Part shown: positions 25,545 to 35,916 of the stretch, piece by piece
Numbering within the stretch: position 1 is the first letter of the stretch
How the letters are laid out: every line of letters starts with the position of its first letter
Source: Pseudomonas chlororaphis
Lineage (GTDB): Bacteria; Pseudomonadota; Gammaproteobacteria; Pseudomonadales; Pseudomonadaceae
Assembly: GCF_001921865.1 (NCBI RefSeq)
Contig: NZ_MSCT01000021.1
Span: 62,001 to 126,000 of the forward strand
DNA length: 64,000 nucleotides
Reading direction: 5' to 3'
Translations under genes and position numbers: made by a program
The notes under the pieces: generated by a model
Seen by the model: only the letters and a program-made list of their open reading frames with translations
What the model was told of the DNA's origin: nothing
The model's database searches: none

Positions 25545-27103
25545 CCGCCAGAGAGCAGAAACGTCAGCCCATCTCCACCGGCTCGGAATGGACGTTCGAG
25601 CTGATCCAGTCCTACGACCGCGAAATCAGCCGTATCGCGGCGCGTTACGCCCTGGACACCTATCCCAACCAGATCGAAGTGATCACCGCCGAGCAGATGA
25701 TGGATGCCTACGCCTCCGTCGGCATGCCCCTGGGTTACCACCACTGGTCCTACGGCAAGCACTTCCTGAGTACCGAAAAGTCCTACAGCCGCGGCCAGAT
25801 GGGGTTGGCCTACGAGATCGTGATCAACTCCGACCCATGCATCGCCTACCTGATGGAAGAAAACACCATCTGCATGCAAGCACTGGTGGTCGCCCACGCC
25901 TGCTATGGCCATAACAGCTTCTTCAAGGGCAACTATCTGTTCCGCACCTGGACGGATGCCAGTTCGATCATCGATTACCTGGTGTTCGCCAAGCAGTACA
26001 TCATGCAGTGCGAAGAACGCCACGGGATCGATGCCGTGGAGGACCTGTTGGACTCCTGCCATGCCCTGATGAATTACGGAGTGGACCGCTACAAACGGCC
26101 CTATCCGATTTCCGCGGAAGAAGAACGGCGCCGCCAGAAAGAGCGGGAAGAACACCTGCAGAAACAGATCAACGACCTGTGGCGTACCATCCCCAAAGGC
26201 ACCGACAAATACAGCGACAAGGATAATGCGCGCTTCCCCGCCGAACCTCAGGAAAACATCCTGTATTTCATCGAGAAACACGCGCCGCTGCTGGAGCCAT
26301 GGCAGCGGGAAATCGTACGGATCGTGCGCAAGATCGCCCAGTACTTCTACCCGCAACGCCAGACCCAGGTGATGAACGAAGGCTGGGCGACGTTCTGGCA
26401 TTACACCCTGATGAACGACCTGTATGACGAAGGCCTGGTCACCGACGGTTTCATGATGGAGTTCCTTGCCTCCCACACCAGCGTGGTCTTCCAGCCCGGC
26501 TTCGACAGCCCCTACTACAGCGGTATCAACCCCTACACCCTGGGGTTCGCCATGTACCGCGACATTCGGCGCATCTGCGAAGAACCGACCGAAGAGGACC
26601 GCCGCTGGTTCCCGGAACTGGCCGGGACCGACTGGCTCTCCAGCATCAAGTTCGCCATGAGCAGCTTCAAGGATGAGAGTTTCATCCTGCAGTACCTGTC
26701 GCCCAAGGTGATCCGCGACCTGAAGCTGTTCAGCATCCTGGACGACGACCAGAAAGACGACTTGCTGGTACCGGCCATTCACGACGAAAGCGGCTACCGG
26801 ATCATCCGCGAGACCCTCGCCGCCCAGTACAACCTGGGCAACCGCGAGCCCAACGTGCAGATCTGGAGCATCGACAGGCGTGGCGACCGCTCGCTGACCC
26901 TGCGCCATCAACAACATGACCGCAAACCGCTGGGCGACTCCACCGACGAGGTCCTCAAACACCTGCACCGGCTGTGGGGGTTCGATATCCACCTGGAAAC
27001 CCTCCAGGGCGAACAGGTGATGAAAACCCATCATGTCCCTCCCAGAAGCGAGCACAACGAAGGGGATTACGGCCGACTGGACCTGGCTGTCATCCACCTT
27101 TGA
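25541..27103 (+). CDS. SpoVR/YcgB-family protein
   Basis: 520 residues. It matches the SpoVR family throughout, with the hallmark HHWSYGKHF near residue 68, the histidine/glutamate-rich HACYGHNSFFKGNY and NEGWATFWHYTLMNDLYDEG. The last two resemble a zinc-metalloprotease-type helix but no activity is established. In Bacillus the namesake affects spore cortex; in non-sporulating bacteria it travels with prkA and yeaH. It ends the operon just before the hairpin at 27113-27167. Confidence 0.93.
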   Translation: MTAREQKRQPISTGSEWTFELIQSYDREISRIAARYALDTYPNQIEVITAEQMMDAYASVGMPLGYHHWSYGKHFLSTEKSYSRGQMGLAYEIVINSDPCIAYLMEENTICMQALVVAHACYGHNSFFKGNYLFRTWTDASSIIDYLVFAKQYIMQCEERHGIDAVEDLLDSCHALMNYGVDRYKRPYPISAEEERRRQKEREEHLQKQINDLWRTIPKGTDKYSDKDNARFPAEPQENILYFIEKHAPLLEPWQREIVRIVRKIAQYFYPQRQTQVMNEGWATFWHYTLMNDLYDEGLVTDGFMMEFLASHTSVVFQPGFDSPYYSGINPYTLGFAMYRDIRRICEEPTEEDRRWFPELAGTDWLSSIKFAMSSFKDESFILQYLSPKVIRDLKLFSILDDDQKDDLLVPAIHDESGYRIIRETLAAQYNLGNREPNVQIWSIDRRGDRSLTLRHQQHDRKPLGDSTDEVLKHLHRLWGFDIHLETLQGEQVMKTHHVPPRSEHNEGDYGRLDLAVIHL

Positions 27104-27112
27104 GCTCATGAC

Positions 27113-27167
27113 AAACCTCCGAAAGCTCGGCGCAAGGGTTATTCTGTCGGGCTAACGGAGGTTTTTT
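27113..27167 (+). terminator. Hairpin plus T6 whose 3' arm is the cca ribosome-binding site
   Basis: AAACCTCCG (27113-27121) pairs perfectly with CGGAGGTTT (27156-27164). Inside it AGCTCG pairs with CGGGCT (one G-U). Six T residues (27162-27167) follow at once, giving an intrinsic terminator for the spoVR operon, and the same GGAGG is the Shine-Dalgarno of cca, whose ATG is at 27168. Confidence 0.6.
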
Positions 27168-28397
27168 ATGCAGATTTACAAGGTCGGCGGCGCGGTGCGC
27201 GATCGCCTGCTGGGCAAACCGGTAACCGACATCGACTGGGTGGTGGTCGGCGCCACGGCTGAAGAAATGCTCGCCAAAGGCTTTCGCCCTGTGGGCGCGG
27301 ACTTCCCGGTCTTTCTTCACCCCAAAAGCGGCGAGGAATATGCCTTGGCCCGCACCGAGCGCAAAAGCGGTCGTGGCTACGGCGGCTTCACCTTCCATGC
27401 CAGCCCCGAGGTCACACTTGAAGAAGACCTGATCCGCCGCGACCTGACGATCAATGCCATGGCAGAAGACGACCACGGCGTTCTGACCGACCCCTATCAC
27501 GGCCAACAGGACCTGGAAAAACGCCTGCTTCGCCATGTTTCCCCGGCATTCGCCGAAGATCCATTGCGTGTACTGCGCGTGGCCCGCTTCGCTGCCCGTT
27601 ATGCCGAGCTCGGTTTCCAGGTGGCGGCAGACACCCTTGAACTGATGCGTCAACTCAGCGAGTCAGGCGAGTTGGAAGCCTTGACGCCGGAACGCAGCTG
27701 GAAAGAGATCTCCCGCGCACTGATGGAAGAACATCCCCAGGTGTTTATCCAGGTACTGCGCGATTGCGGGGCGCTCAAGGTCCTGCTGCCTGAAGTGGAT
27801 GCACTGTTTGGCGTTCCGCAGCCGGCAGCCCATCACCCGGAGATCGACAGCGGGGTGCATACGCTGAGCGTTCTGCAACAGTCAGCCCTGTACAAACAGC
27901 CCTTGAGCGTACGTTGGGCGTGCCTGCTGCACGACTTGGGCAAGGGCCTGACGCCACACAGCGAATGGCCACGACACATTGCACACGAGCACAAGGGCCT
28001 GAAGTTGATCAAGCAGGTCAACGAGCGCTTCAGGGCCCCGCGCGATTGCCAGGAACTGGCGCTACTGGTCGGCCAGTACCACACCCACAGCCATCGCGCC
28101 CTCGAACTGAAGCCTTCGACACTGGCGGAACTGCTGCAAAGTTTCGACGTGTATCGTCGCCCACAGCGCTTCGAGGAGTTTATCGCCGCCTGCGAAATGG
28201 ACGCTCGCGGCCGTCTCGGGCTGGAGGATCGGACTTATCCACAGGCCGACTACTTGCGCGGCGCAGCCACCGCCGCGCGCAGCGTGGCGGTACAGCCGCT
28301 GCTGGAGCGAGGGTTCAAGGGACCGGAGTTGGGAGAAGCGTTGAAACGAGAGCGGCTCAAGGCATTGAAAGCCTACAAGGAACAGCACTCGCAGTAG
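27168..28397 (+). CDS. cca: CCA-adding tRNA nucleotidyltransferase with HD domain
   Basis: 409 residues. It builds or repairs the 3' CCA end of tRNA. The class II head has YKVGGAVRDRLLG and the metal-binding Asp21/Asp23 in TDIDW, with the second motif ERKSGRGYGG and RRDLTINAMA. An HD phosphohydrolase domain (about 225-330) has LLHDLGKG, as in the long enterobacterial-type enzyme. GGAGG lies seven bases before the ATG but is embedded in the hairpin described separately. Confidence 0.95.
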   Translation: MQIYKVGGAVRDRLLGKPVTDIDWVVVGATAEEMLAKGFRPVGADFPVFLHPKSGEEYALARTERKSGRGYGGFTFHASPEVTLEEDLIRRDLTINAMAEDDHGVLTDPYHGQQDLEKRLLRHVSPAFAEDPLRVLRVARFAARYAELGFQVAADTLELMRQLSESGELEALTPERSWKEISRALMEEHPQVFIQVLRDCGALKVLLPEVDALFGVPQPAAHHPEIDSGVHTLSVLQQSALYKQPLSVRWACLLHDLGKGLTPHSEWPRHIAHEHKGLKLIKQVNERFRAPRDCQELALLVGQYHTHSHRALELKPSTLAELLQSFDVYRRPQRFEEFIAACEMDARGRLGLEDRTYPQADYLRGAATAARSVAVQPLLERGFKGPELGEALKRERLKALKAYKEQHSQ

Positions 28398-28420
28398 CAA
28401 ACATCACGAACAAGCCCTTG

Positions 28421-28443
28421 GCAGGAACGAACTCGCTCGCGAT
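28421..28443. repeat. Degenerate REP remnant after cca
   Basis: GGAACGAACTCGCTCGCGAT resembles the REP consensus found at 8041, 50443 and 50481, with several differences. It lies in the 67-bp gap between convergent cca and folK. Confidence 0.4.
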
Positions 28444-28464
28444 TTGCAGCGTGGATCGCAGAGG

Positions 28465-28983
28465 CTAGCCCAGCTCCGGCGGGGTCAGTGGCTTGCCTTG
28501 CCACTCAAACGCCACGGGGGCCAACACTTGGTCGATACGGGCTTCGCGCCACAAGGTAGCGAAGTCCTGTCCCGCCAACGGATGCACCCGTTCCGGAGCC
28601 ATCAACGACAAGGGCCAAAGCACAAAGGCGTTCTTGAGAATCTCCGCGCGCGGCAAGACCAACCCGTCGAAGTTGCCCACCAGATCGCCGTACAACAGGA
28701 CATCGATATCCAACGGCAAACCTTTGCGGTCCGGGGCATAACGGCCGTTGTCCGCCTCGATGAACTTCAACCGGCGGTCCAGCTCCATCAGCGGCAGATC
28801 AGTGAACGCCGAAACCACCAGATTGAAAAAAGGCCCGCTCTTGATACCGACCGGCTGACTCTCGAAAACCGCCGAGCAGCGCATATCCCGCAGGAAGCCG
28901 GCCAAGGCATCGAGCCCGGCCAGCAAATGGGTTTCACGCTCGATATTGCTGCCGAGCCCAAGGAAAACCTGAGTTAGCGACAT
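28465..28983 (-). CDS. folK: 6-hydroxymethyl-7,8-dihydropterin pyrophosphokinase
   Basis: 172 residues. It transfers pyrophosphate from ATP to hydroxymethyl-dihydropterin in folate synthesis. It shows the FLGLGSNI N-terminus, the pterin-binding FFNLVVSAFTDLP and the signature DRKGLPLDIDVLLYGDL. It overlaps folB by ten bases, so two consecutive folate steps are co-translated. Confidence 0.95.
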   Translation of the reverse strand: MSLTQVFLGLGSNIERETHLLAGLDALAGFLRDMRCSAVFESQPVGIKSGPFFNLVVSAFTDLPLMELDRRLKFIEADNGRYAPDRKGLPLDIDVLLYGDLVGNFDGLVLPRAEILKNAFVLWPLSLMAPERVHPLAGQDFATLWREARIDQVLAPVAFEWQGKPLTPPELG

Positions 28984-29327
28984 CCGCGCTCGATCTCCAC
29001 GCCAACGCCCTTGGCAGCCGCCACCGCGCCAGGCTTGGTCAGCTTGAGGTGCAACCAGGGAATCTGGAACTCGCTCATCAGCACCTCGGCCAGACGTTCG
29101 GCAAAGGTCTCGACCAACTGGAACTGCGCCTGCTCGGCAAACGCCTGAATCCGCGAAGACACGCTGGCATAGTCCAGGGCCAGGGTCAGGTCGTCACCGG
29201 CGGCGGCCGGACGGTTGTCCCAGGCAAAGCTCAGGTCAAGGCGCAGGCATTGCCGGATGCCTCGCTCCCAGTCGTAGGCACCGATCACCGTGTCGACTTC
29301 CAGGCCCTCGATAAACACTCTGTCCAA
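28974..29327 (-). CDS. folB: Dihydroneopterin aldolase
   Basis: 117 residues. It cleaves dihydroneopterin to the FolK substrate. The fold begins RVFIEGLEVDTVIGAYDWE, with the active-site Glu/Tyr region and the C-terminal LKLTKPGAV lysine motif. A TTG start at 29327 preceded by GGAG at eight bases is preferred; another TTG at 29351 would add eight residues including three cysteines. Divergent from plsY. Confidence 0.92.
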   Translation of the reverse strand: MDRVFIEGLEVDTVIGAYDWERGIRQCLRLDLSFAWDNRPAAAGDDLTLALDYASVSSRIQAFAEQAQFQLVETFAERLAEVLMSEFQIPWLHLKLTKPGAVAAAKGVGVEIERGCR

Positions 29328-29401
29328 GCACTCTTCTCCGCAGCACGACAAGGGCGCAATGCGCCGTTAGAATCAGGGCGTCCTCGCCCGGAATAGTTAG
29401 C

Positions 29402-29971
29402 ATGTTTTGGTTACTGGCGATCCTCGCCTACCTGCTCGGCTCGCTGTCCTTCGCCATTTTGCTCAGCCGCCTGACCGGTAACCCCGATCCGCGAATGAGT
29501 GGCTCGGGCAATGCCGGCGCTACCAACATGCTGCGCCTGGCCGGCAAGAAACTCGCCGTCCTGACCTTGCTCGGCGACCTGCTCAAAGGGCTGCTGCCCG
29601 TGCTGATCGCCAACCTCGCTGGTCTTTCGCTCCAACAACAGGCCTGGATCGGGCTCTACGCCGTACTGGGCCATCTGTTCCCGGTGTATTTCCGCTTCCG
29701 CGGCGGCAAGGGCGTCGCCACCGCTGCCGGCATGCTGCTGGGGCTCTACCCGCCAGCGGCGTTCCTGGCCATTGCCGCCTGGCTTCTGACCTTCTACCTG
29801 ACCCGCACCAGCTCGCTGGCGGCGCTGATCGCCACCCCCCTGACCTTGCCATTGCTGGCCTGGCAAGCGCCGGCGGCATTGCTGCCGATGAGCGTACTCA
29901 CGTTGCTGATCGTCTGGCGCCACCGCGGCAATCTACGCGACCTGTTTGCCGGGCGCGAACGGCATTTCTGA
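29402..29971 (+). CDS. plsY: Acyl-phosphate:glycerol-3-phosphate acyltransferase
   Basis: 189-residue integral membrane enzyme with five hydrophobic helices. It performs the first acylation in phospholipid synthesis from acyl phosphate. The three cytoplasmic signatures are present: SGNAGATNMLR (motif 1), FPVYFRFRGGKGVATAAG (motif 2) and a shorter motif 3 near TRTSSLAAL. It is convergent with tsaD; the gap holds a small hairpin. Confidence 0.95.
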   Translation: MFWLLAILAYLLGSLSFAILLSRLTGNPDPRMSGSGNAGATNMLRLAGKKLAVLTLLGDLLKGLLPVLIANLAGLSLQQQAWIGLYAVLGHLFPVYFRFRGGKGVATAAGMLLGLYPPAAFLAIAAWLLTFYLTRTSSLAALIATPLTLPLLAWQAPAALLPMSVLTLLIVWRHRGNLRDLFAGRERHF

Positions 29972-29984
29972 ATATTGAAGATGA

Positions 29985-30002
29985 GCCCGATTCAGGTCGG
30001 GC
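29985..30002. terminator. Small stem-loop between convergent plsY and tsaD
   Basis: GCCCGA and TCGGGC pair around a six-base loop in the 40-bp convergent gap. It is short and has no U-tract, so confidence as a terminator is limited. Confidence 0.35.
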
Positions 30003-30011
30003 AAATACCAC

Positions 30012-31037
30012 CTACAGCGGCAACAACTGTTCCATCGGCCAACGCGCCTGCACGCTGATCGCCAGACTCTCCTGCTGGCCTGCCTGCAAACGCTGGCAGC
30101 CGGCGAACGCGATCATCGCGCCGTTATCGGTGCAGAATTCGGGGCGGGCATAAAATACATTCCCCTTCATCTCGCCGAGCATCTTCTCCAGCGACGCGCG
30201 CAGTGCCTTGTTGGCGCTCACGCCACCGGCGATGACCAAACGCTTGAGCCCGGCCTGCTTCAAGGCCCGCTTGCACTTGATGGTCAGAGTTTCTACTACC
30301 GCTTGCTGGAACGCGAGCGAGATGTCGCAACGGGTTTGCTCGCCGTCGTCTCCGGCGCTGACACATTGCTGCCAGGTGTTCAGGGCGAAGGTTTTCAAGC
30401 CGCTGAAACTGAAATCCAGCCCAGGACGATCAGTCATCGGCCGCGGAAAGACAAAGCGCCCGGGCACGCCTTGCATGGCCAGGCGAGCGATTTCCGGACC
30501 GCCTGGATAATTCAGGCCGATCATCTTGGCCGTCTTGTCAAAGGCCTCGCCGGCGGCATCGTCCAGGGTTTCGCCCATCAGCTCGTATTGGCCAATGCCA
30601 TCGACCCGCACCAGTTGCGTATGGCCGCCGGACACCAACAAGGCGACGAACGGAAATTCCGGTGGTTGCTCTTCCAGCATCGGCGCCAGCAAGTGGCCTT
30701 CCATATGGTGCACGCCCAGCGCAGGAATGCCCCAGGCAAAGGCCAACGCCTGCGCGCAGGAAGCGCCGACCAGAAGGGCTCCCACAAGGCCAGGGCCGGC
30801 GGTATAGGCAATGGCGTCGATTTCGGTCGGCACACAGTCCGCCTCGGCCAGCACCTGGCGAATCAAGGGCAGCATGCGCTTGACGTGATCGCGAGAAGCC
30901 AGCTCCGGCACCACGCCACCGTAGGCCCGGTGCAGGTCGATCTGGCTGAACAGCGCATCGGCCAACAGGCCGCGTTCGCTGTCGTAAAGCGCGACGCCGG
31001 TTTCGTCGCAGGAAGTTTCTAATCCCAGTACTAACAT
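30012..31037 (-). CDS. tsaD: tRNA N6-threonylcarbamoyladenosine transferase subunit TsaD
   Basis: 341 residues. It transfers threonylcarbamoyl to A37 of ANN-decoding tRNAs together with TsaB and TsaE. ASKHA-fold motifs: LGLETSCDETG, iron-binding His111 and His115 in HHMEGH, LLVSGGHTQLV, and the C-terminal CTDNGAMIAFAG. It is divergent from rpsU across a 199-bp region; TATTAT on the minus strand (31076-31081) is a plausible -10 for tsaD without an obvious -35. Confidence 0.95.
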   Translation of the reverse strand: MLVLGLETSCDETGVALYDSERGLLADALFSQIDLHRAYGGVVPELASRDHVKRMLPLIRQVLAEADCVPTEIDAIAYTAGPGLVGALLVGASCAQALAFAWGIPALGVHHMEGHLLAPMLEEQPPEFPFVALLVSGGHTQLVRVDGIGQYELMGETLDDAAGEAFDKTAKMIGLNYPGGPEIARLAMQGVPGRFVFPRPMTDRPGLDFSFSGLKTFALNTWQQCVSAGDDGEQTRCDISLAFQQAVVETLTIKCKRALKQAGLKRLVIAGGVSANKALRASLEKMLGEMKGNVFYARPEFCTDNGAMIAFAGCQRLQAGQQESLAISVQARWPMEQLLPL

Positions 31038-31236
31038 GGGTTTGCGCCTTGTAGAGGCTAAATTCGAAGGCGCGCATAATAGTCGCCACTCCCTCAGCCG
31101 ACCAGCGGTTTTCGATCAGAGGCTTTGCATTCCGAGCGATGAGGGGTTAACATCCGCAACCCTTAAAAACCGACGAGCTCAGCCGCGATTTTGCGACGAG
31201 TCCGTTGACCCCGGTAATGAATGAAGGTAGCTCTGG

Positions 31237-31452
31237 ATGCCAGCCGTCAAAGTTAAAGAGAACGAACCCTTCGACGTAGCTCTGCGTCGTTTCAAGCGCT
31301 CCTGCGAAAAAGCCGGTGTTCTGGCTGAAGTTCGTAGCCGCGAATTTTATGAGAAGCCGACTTCCGAGCGTAAGCGCAAAGCAGCTGCTGCTGTTAAGCG
31401 TCACGCCAAGAAAGTTCAGCGCGAACAGCGCCGCGCCGTACGTCTGTACTAA
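31237..31452 (+). CDS. rpsU: 30S ribosomal protein S21
   Basis: 71 residues, basic, with the family sequence [16 protein letters not shown] at the start and a Lys/Arg/Ala-rich C-terminal helix. It assists initiation on the 30S subunit. It opens the rpsU-dnaG-rpoD macromolecular synthesis cluster. Its stop codon lies in the loop of a small hairpin (31441-31462). Confidence 0.97.
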
Positions 31453-31503
31453 TACACAGACGTTCGCTGCAAGCTTCTGCCAAGCCCGGCCCTCAGCCGG
31501 GCT
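31441..31503 (+). terminator. Two stem-loops at the end of rpsU
   Basis: CGTCTGT/ACAGACG (31441-31462) has the rpsU stop in its loop; AGCCCGGC/GCCGGGCT (31483-31503) follows with loop CCTCA. The position matches the partial terminator between rpsU and dnaG in E. coli, which lets S21 be made in excess of primase. There is no U-tract, so the strength is uncertain. Confidence 0.45.
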
Positions 31504-31914
31504 AATGGCATTTGCGGACAACGCTTGATGCTTCACCGTCAACGTCCATGCGACCGCGACAATCCGCTTCACCACGTCAGACCTGGCTCCTGCCAGCGGT
31601 GCACGTCTCTTCTGACGAGCCTTCCAAGGCTACTGACGAGCACATTTTTCTGATTCCTCAACAGACTCAGCCCACGGCGCCCCTCTGCAGCGTCCGCTTA
31701 TGAGCCATCCGAGACCTGTCGGACTCAGAGCAATATCTTCAAATAGTCGAAGACTGATTGAAACTAACGTCAGTAGACTTTCGGCAGATACACTTCCCGA
31801 TAGCGATCAAGCCGACGAAAAATGGTCGAACGCGCAGCGATTGCGCCTCGAACAACTCGTTGTCGAAGCTTTCGCATTGGTCCCATTCTTTCGCGCAGTG
31901 ATGACGAGAACGCC
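31453..31914 (+). other. 462-bp gap between rpsU and dnaG with no supported gene
   Basis: Apart from the stem-loops at its start I see no supported gene. None of the short frames carries a recognisable domain, and none resembles the YqeY/GatB-like protein that I recall between rpsU and dnaG in P. aeruginosa. The DNA is less GC-rich than its neighbours around 31710-31800. A promoter for dnaG may lie here, but no convincing pair is visible. Confidence 0.6.
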
Positions 31915-33879
31915 ATGGCCGGGCTGATTCCCCAGAGCTTTATTGACGACCTTCTGAACCGCACCGACATCGTCGATGTCGTCAGCTCGCGCCTGCAGAT
32001 GAAAAAGGCCGGCAAGAACTACACCGCCTGCTGCCCGTTCCACAAAGAAAAGACCCCCTCTTTCAGCGTCAGCCCGGACAAGCAGTTCTACTACTGTTTC
32101 GGCTGCGGCGCAGGGGGCAATGCCCTCGGCTTCATCATGGACCACGACAACCTGGACTTCCCCCAGGCCGTCGAGGAACTGGCCAAGGCCGCCGGCATGG
32201 AGATCCCCCGCGAGGAAAGCGGGCGCTCGCACAAACCCCGGCAACCGACCGACTCGCCGCTCTACCCGCTGCTCACCGCCGCTGCCGATTACTATCGCCA
32301 GGCACTGAAAAGCCATCCAGCCCGCAAGGCCGCAGTCGATTACCTCAAGGGGCGCGGCCTGACCGGCGAGATCGCCCGCGATTTCGGCCTCGGTTTCGCT
32401 CCGCCCGGCTGGGACAACCTGTTCAAGCACCTGAGCAGCGACACCCTGCAGCAGAAGGCCATGATCGACGCCGGCCTGCTGATCGAGAACGCCGAAACCG
32501 GCAAACGCTACGATCGTTTCCGCGACCGGGTGATGTTTCCGATCCGCGACAGCCGCGGCCGGATCATCGCCTTCGGCGGCCGGGTACTGGGTGACGACAA
32601 GCCAAAATACCTGAACTCGCCGGAAACCCCGGTGTTCCACAAGGGCCAGGAGCTTTACGGCCTGTTCGAGGCCCGCAAGAACAACCGCAACCTCGACGAA
32701 ATCATCGTCGTCGAGGGCTACATGGACGTGATCGCCCTCGCCCAACAAGGCTTGCGTAATGCCGTGGCGACCCTGGGCACCGCCACCAGCGAAGAACACC
32801 TCAAGCGCCTGTTCCGCATCGTACCCAACGTCCTGTTCTGCTTCGACGGCGACCAGGCCGGGCGCAAGGCTGCCTGGCGCGCGCTGGAAGCGACCTTGTC
32901 GAGCCTGCAGGACGGGCGCCGGGCGCGCTTTCTGTTTCTTCCCGAAGGGGAAGACCCGGATACCCTGGTCCGCTCCGAAGGCACCGACGCCTTTCGCGCC
33001 CGCATCAACCAGCATGCGCAACCGCTGGCCGACTACTTCTTCCAGCAATTGACCGACGAAGCCGATCCGCGCTCACTCGAGGGCAAGGCCCACCTGGCGA
33101 CCCTGGCCGCGCCGCTGATCGACAAAGTCCCCGGAGCCAACCTGCGGACCCTGATGCGCCAGCGCCTCAGCGAAATTACCGGACTCAACAACGAGACGGT
33201 CAGCCAGTTGGTGCACAGCGCGCCACAGGAAGCGCCGCCAACGTACGACGCCGGCATCGATTACGACGCCATGCCGGACTACGCCGACTACCATGAGCCG
33301 CAGGACACCTACGTACCGCAGCAGGAGTGGACGCCGAAGAAATCCGGCGCGGGCGGCAAGAAATGGGAAAGCAAACCATGGGACAAAAAGGGCAAGCGCA
33401 ATGGCGATCGCGATCAGCCACGTGCCCCGCGCGTTCCAACCGCCGTCGAACCCCCAACGCTGTCAGCGCTTCGAACCTTGCTGCATCACCCGCAACTGGC
33501 CGAAAAAGTTGAAGACGCCGGGCACTTTGCCGCCGACGACAACACTAATACCCAGTTGCTGGTAGCCCTGATCGAAGCCGTTCAGAAAAATCCTAGGCTA
33601 CGCTCTATTCATCAACTCATGGCTCGTTGGCACGGCACTGAACAGGGACGCCTGATCAAGGCGCTGGCAGAAAAGGAGTGGCTGATTGAAGGCGACAACC
33701 TTGAACAACAGTTTTTCGACACCATTAAAAGCTTGTCCGCTCGCCAACGTGAGCGTGTTTTGGAACAACTTCTCAGGAAATCGCGTCAAAGCGAATTGAG
33801 TGGCGAAGAAAAAATTCAGCTGCTCGAGCTTTTAAAACGCAATGTTCCCGCATCAAACCCGACCTCAACTGGCGCGTGA
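31915..33879 (+). CDS. dnaG: DNA primase
   Basis: 654 residues. An N-terminal CHC2 zinc ribbon uses Cys40, His43, Cys61 and Cys64. The TOPRIM catalytic core contains VVEGYMDVIALAQQG and FCFDGDQAGRKAAWRALE. A charged linker (about 440-530, rich in Tyr/Asp/Pro and Lys) leads to the C-terminal DnaB-interaction domain. The start at 31915 (MAGLIPQSFIDDLL) is the family start; an upstream in-frame start would add unrelated residues. Confidence 0.96.
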   Translation: MAGLIPQSFIDDLLNRTDIVDVVSSRLQMKKAGKNYTACCPFHKEKTPSFSVSPDKQFYYCFGCGAGGNALGFIMDHDNLDFPQAVEELAKAAGMEIPREESGRSHKPRQPTDSPLYPLLTAAADYYRQALKSHPARKAAVDYLKGRGLTGEIARDFGLGFAPPGWDNLFKHLSSDTLQQKAMIDAGLLIENAETGKRYDRFRDRVMFPIRDSRGRIIAFGGRVLGDDKPKYLNSPETPVFHKGQELYGLFEARKNNRNLDEIIVVEGYMDVIALAQQGLRNAVATLGTATSEEHLKRLFRIVPNVLFCFDGDQAGRKAAWRALEATLSSLQDGRRARFLFLPEGEDPDTLVRSEGTDAFRARINQHAQPLADYFFQQLTDEADPRSLEGKAHLATLAAPLIDKVPGANLRTLMRQRLSEITGLNNETVSQLVHSAPQEAPPTYDAGIDYDAMPDYADYHEPQDTYVPQQEWTPKKSGAGGKKWESKPWDKKGKRNGDRDQPRAPRVPTAVEPPTLSALRTLLHHPQLAEKVEDAGHFAADDNTNTQLLVALIEAVQKNPRLRSIHQLMARWHGTEQGRLIKALAEKEWLIEGDNLEQQFFDTIKSLSARQRERVLEQLLRKSRQSELSGEEKIQLLELLKRNVPASNPTSTGA

Positions 33880-33893
33880 GGTCATAGCTCGGG

Positions 33894-33899
33894 TATAAT
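33894..33899 (+). promoter_or_regulatory. -10 box of a likely rpoD promoter
   Basis: A perfect TATAAT stands 15 bases after the dnaG stop and 48 bases before rpoD. No good -35 is found 17 bases upstream, so it may rely on upstream activation or a different sigma factor. Confidence 0.5.
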
Positions 33900-33946
33900 C
33901 CTCGGCTTGTTTTTTGCCCGCCAAGACCTTCAGTGGATAGGGTGTT

Positions 33947-35794
<1,848 letters not shown>

Positions 35795-35801
35795 CACCCA
35801 G

Positions 35802-35826
35802 AACCCCCAGCCCTGCTGGGGGTTTT
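35802..35826 (+). terminator. Rho-independent terminator of rpoD
   Basis: AACCCCCAGC pairs with GCTGGGGGTT around CCT, followed by TTTTG, seven bases past the rpoD stop. Classical intrinsic terminator. Confidence 0.85.
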
Positions 35827-35916
35827 GCTTTGTGCAGTTTAAATCCCCCATGCTTCGCCCCCTCCGGATTGCCCGTCTACACTCGAAACATTCCCCCGTG
35901 CCATAACGAGACCGTT

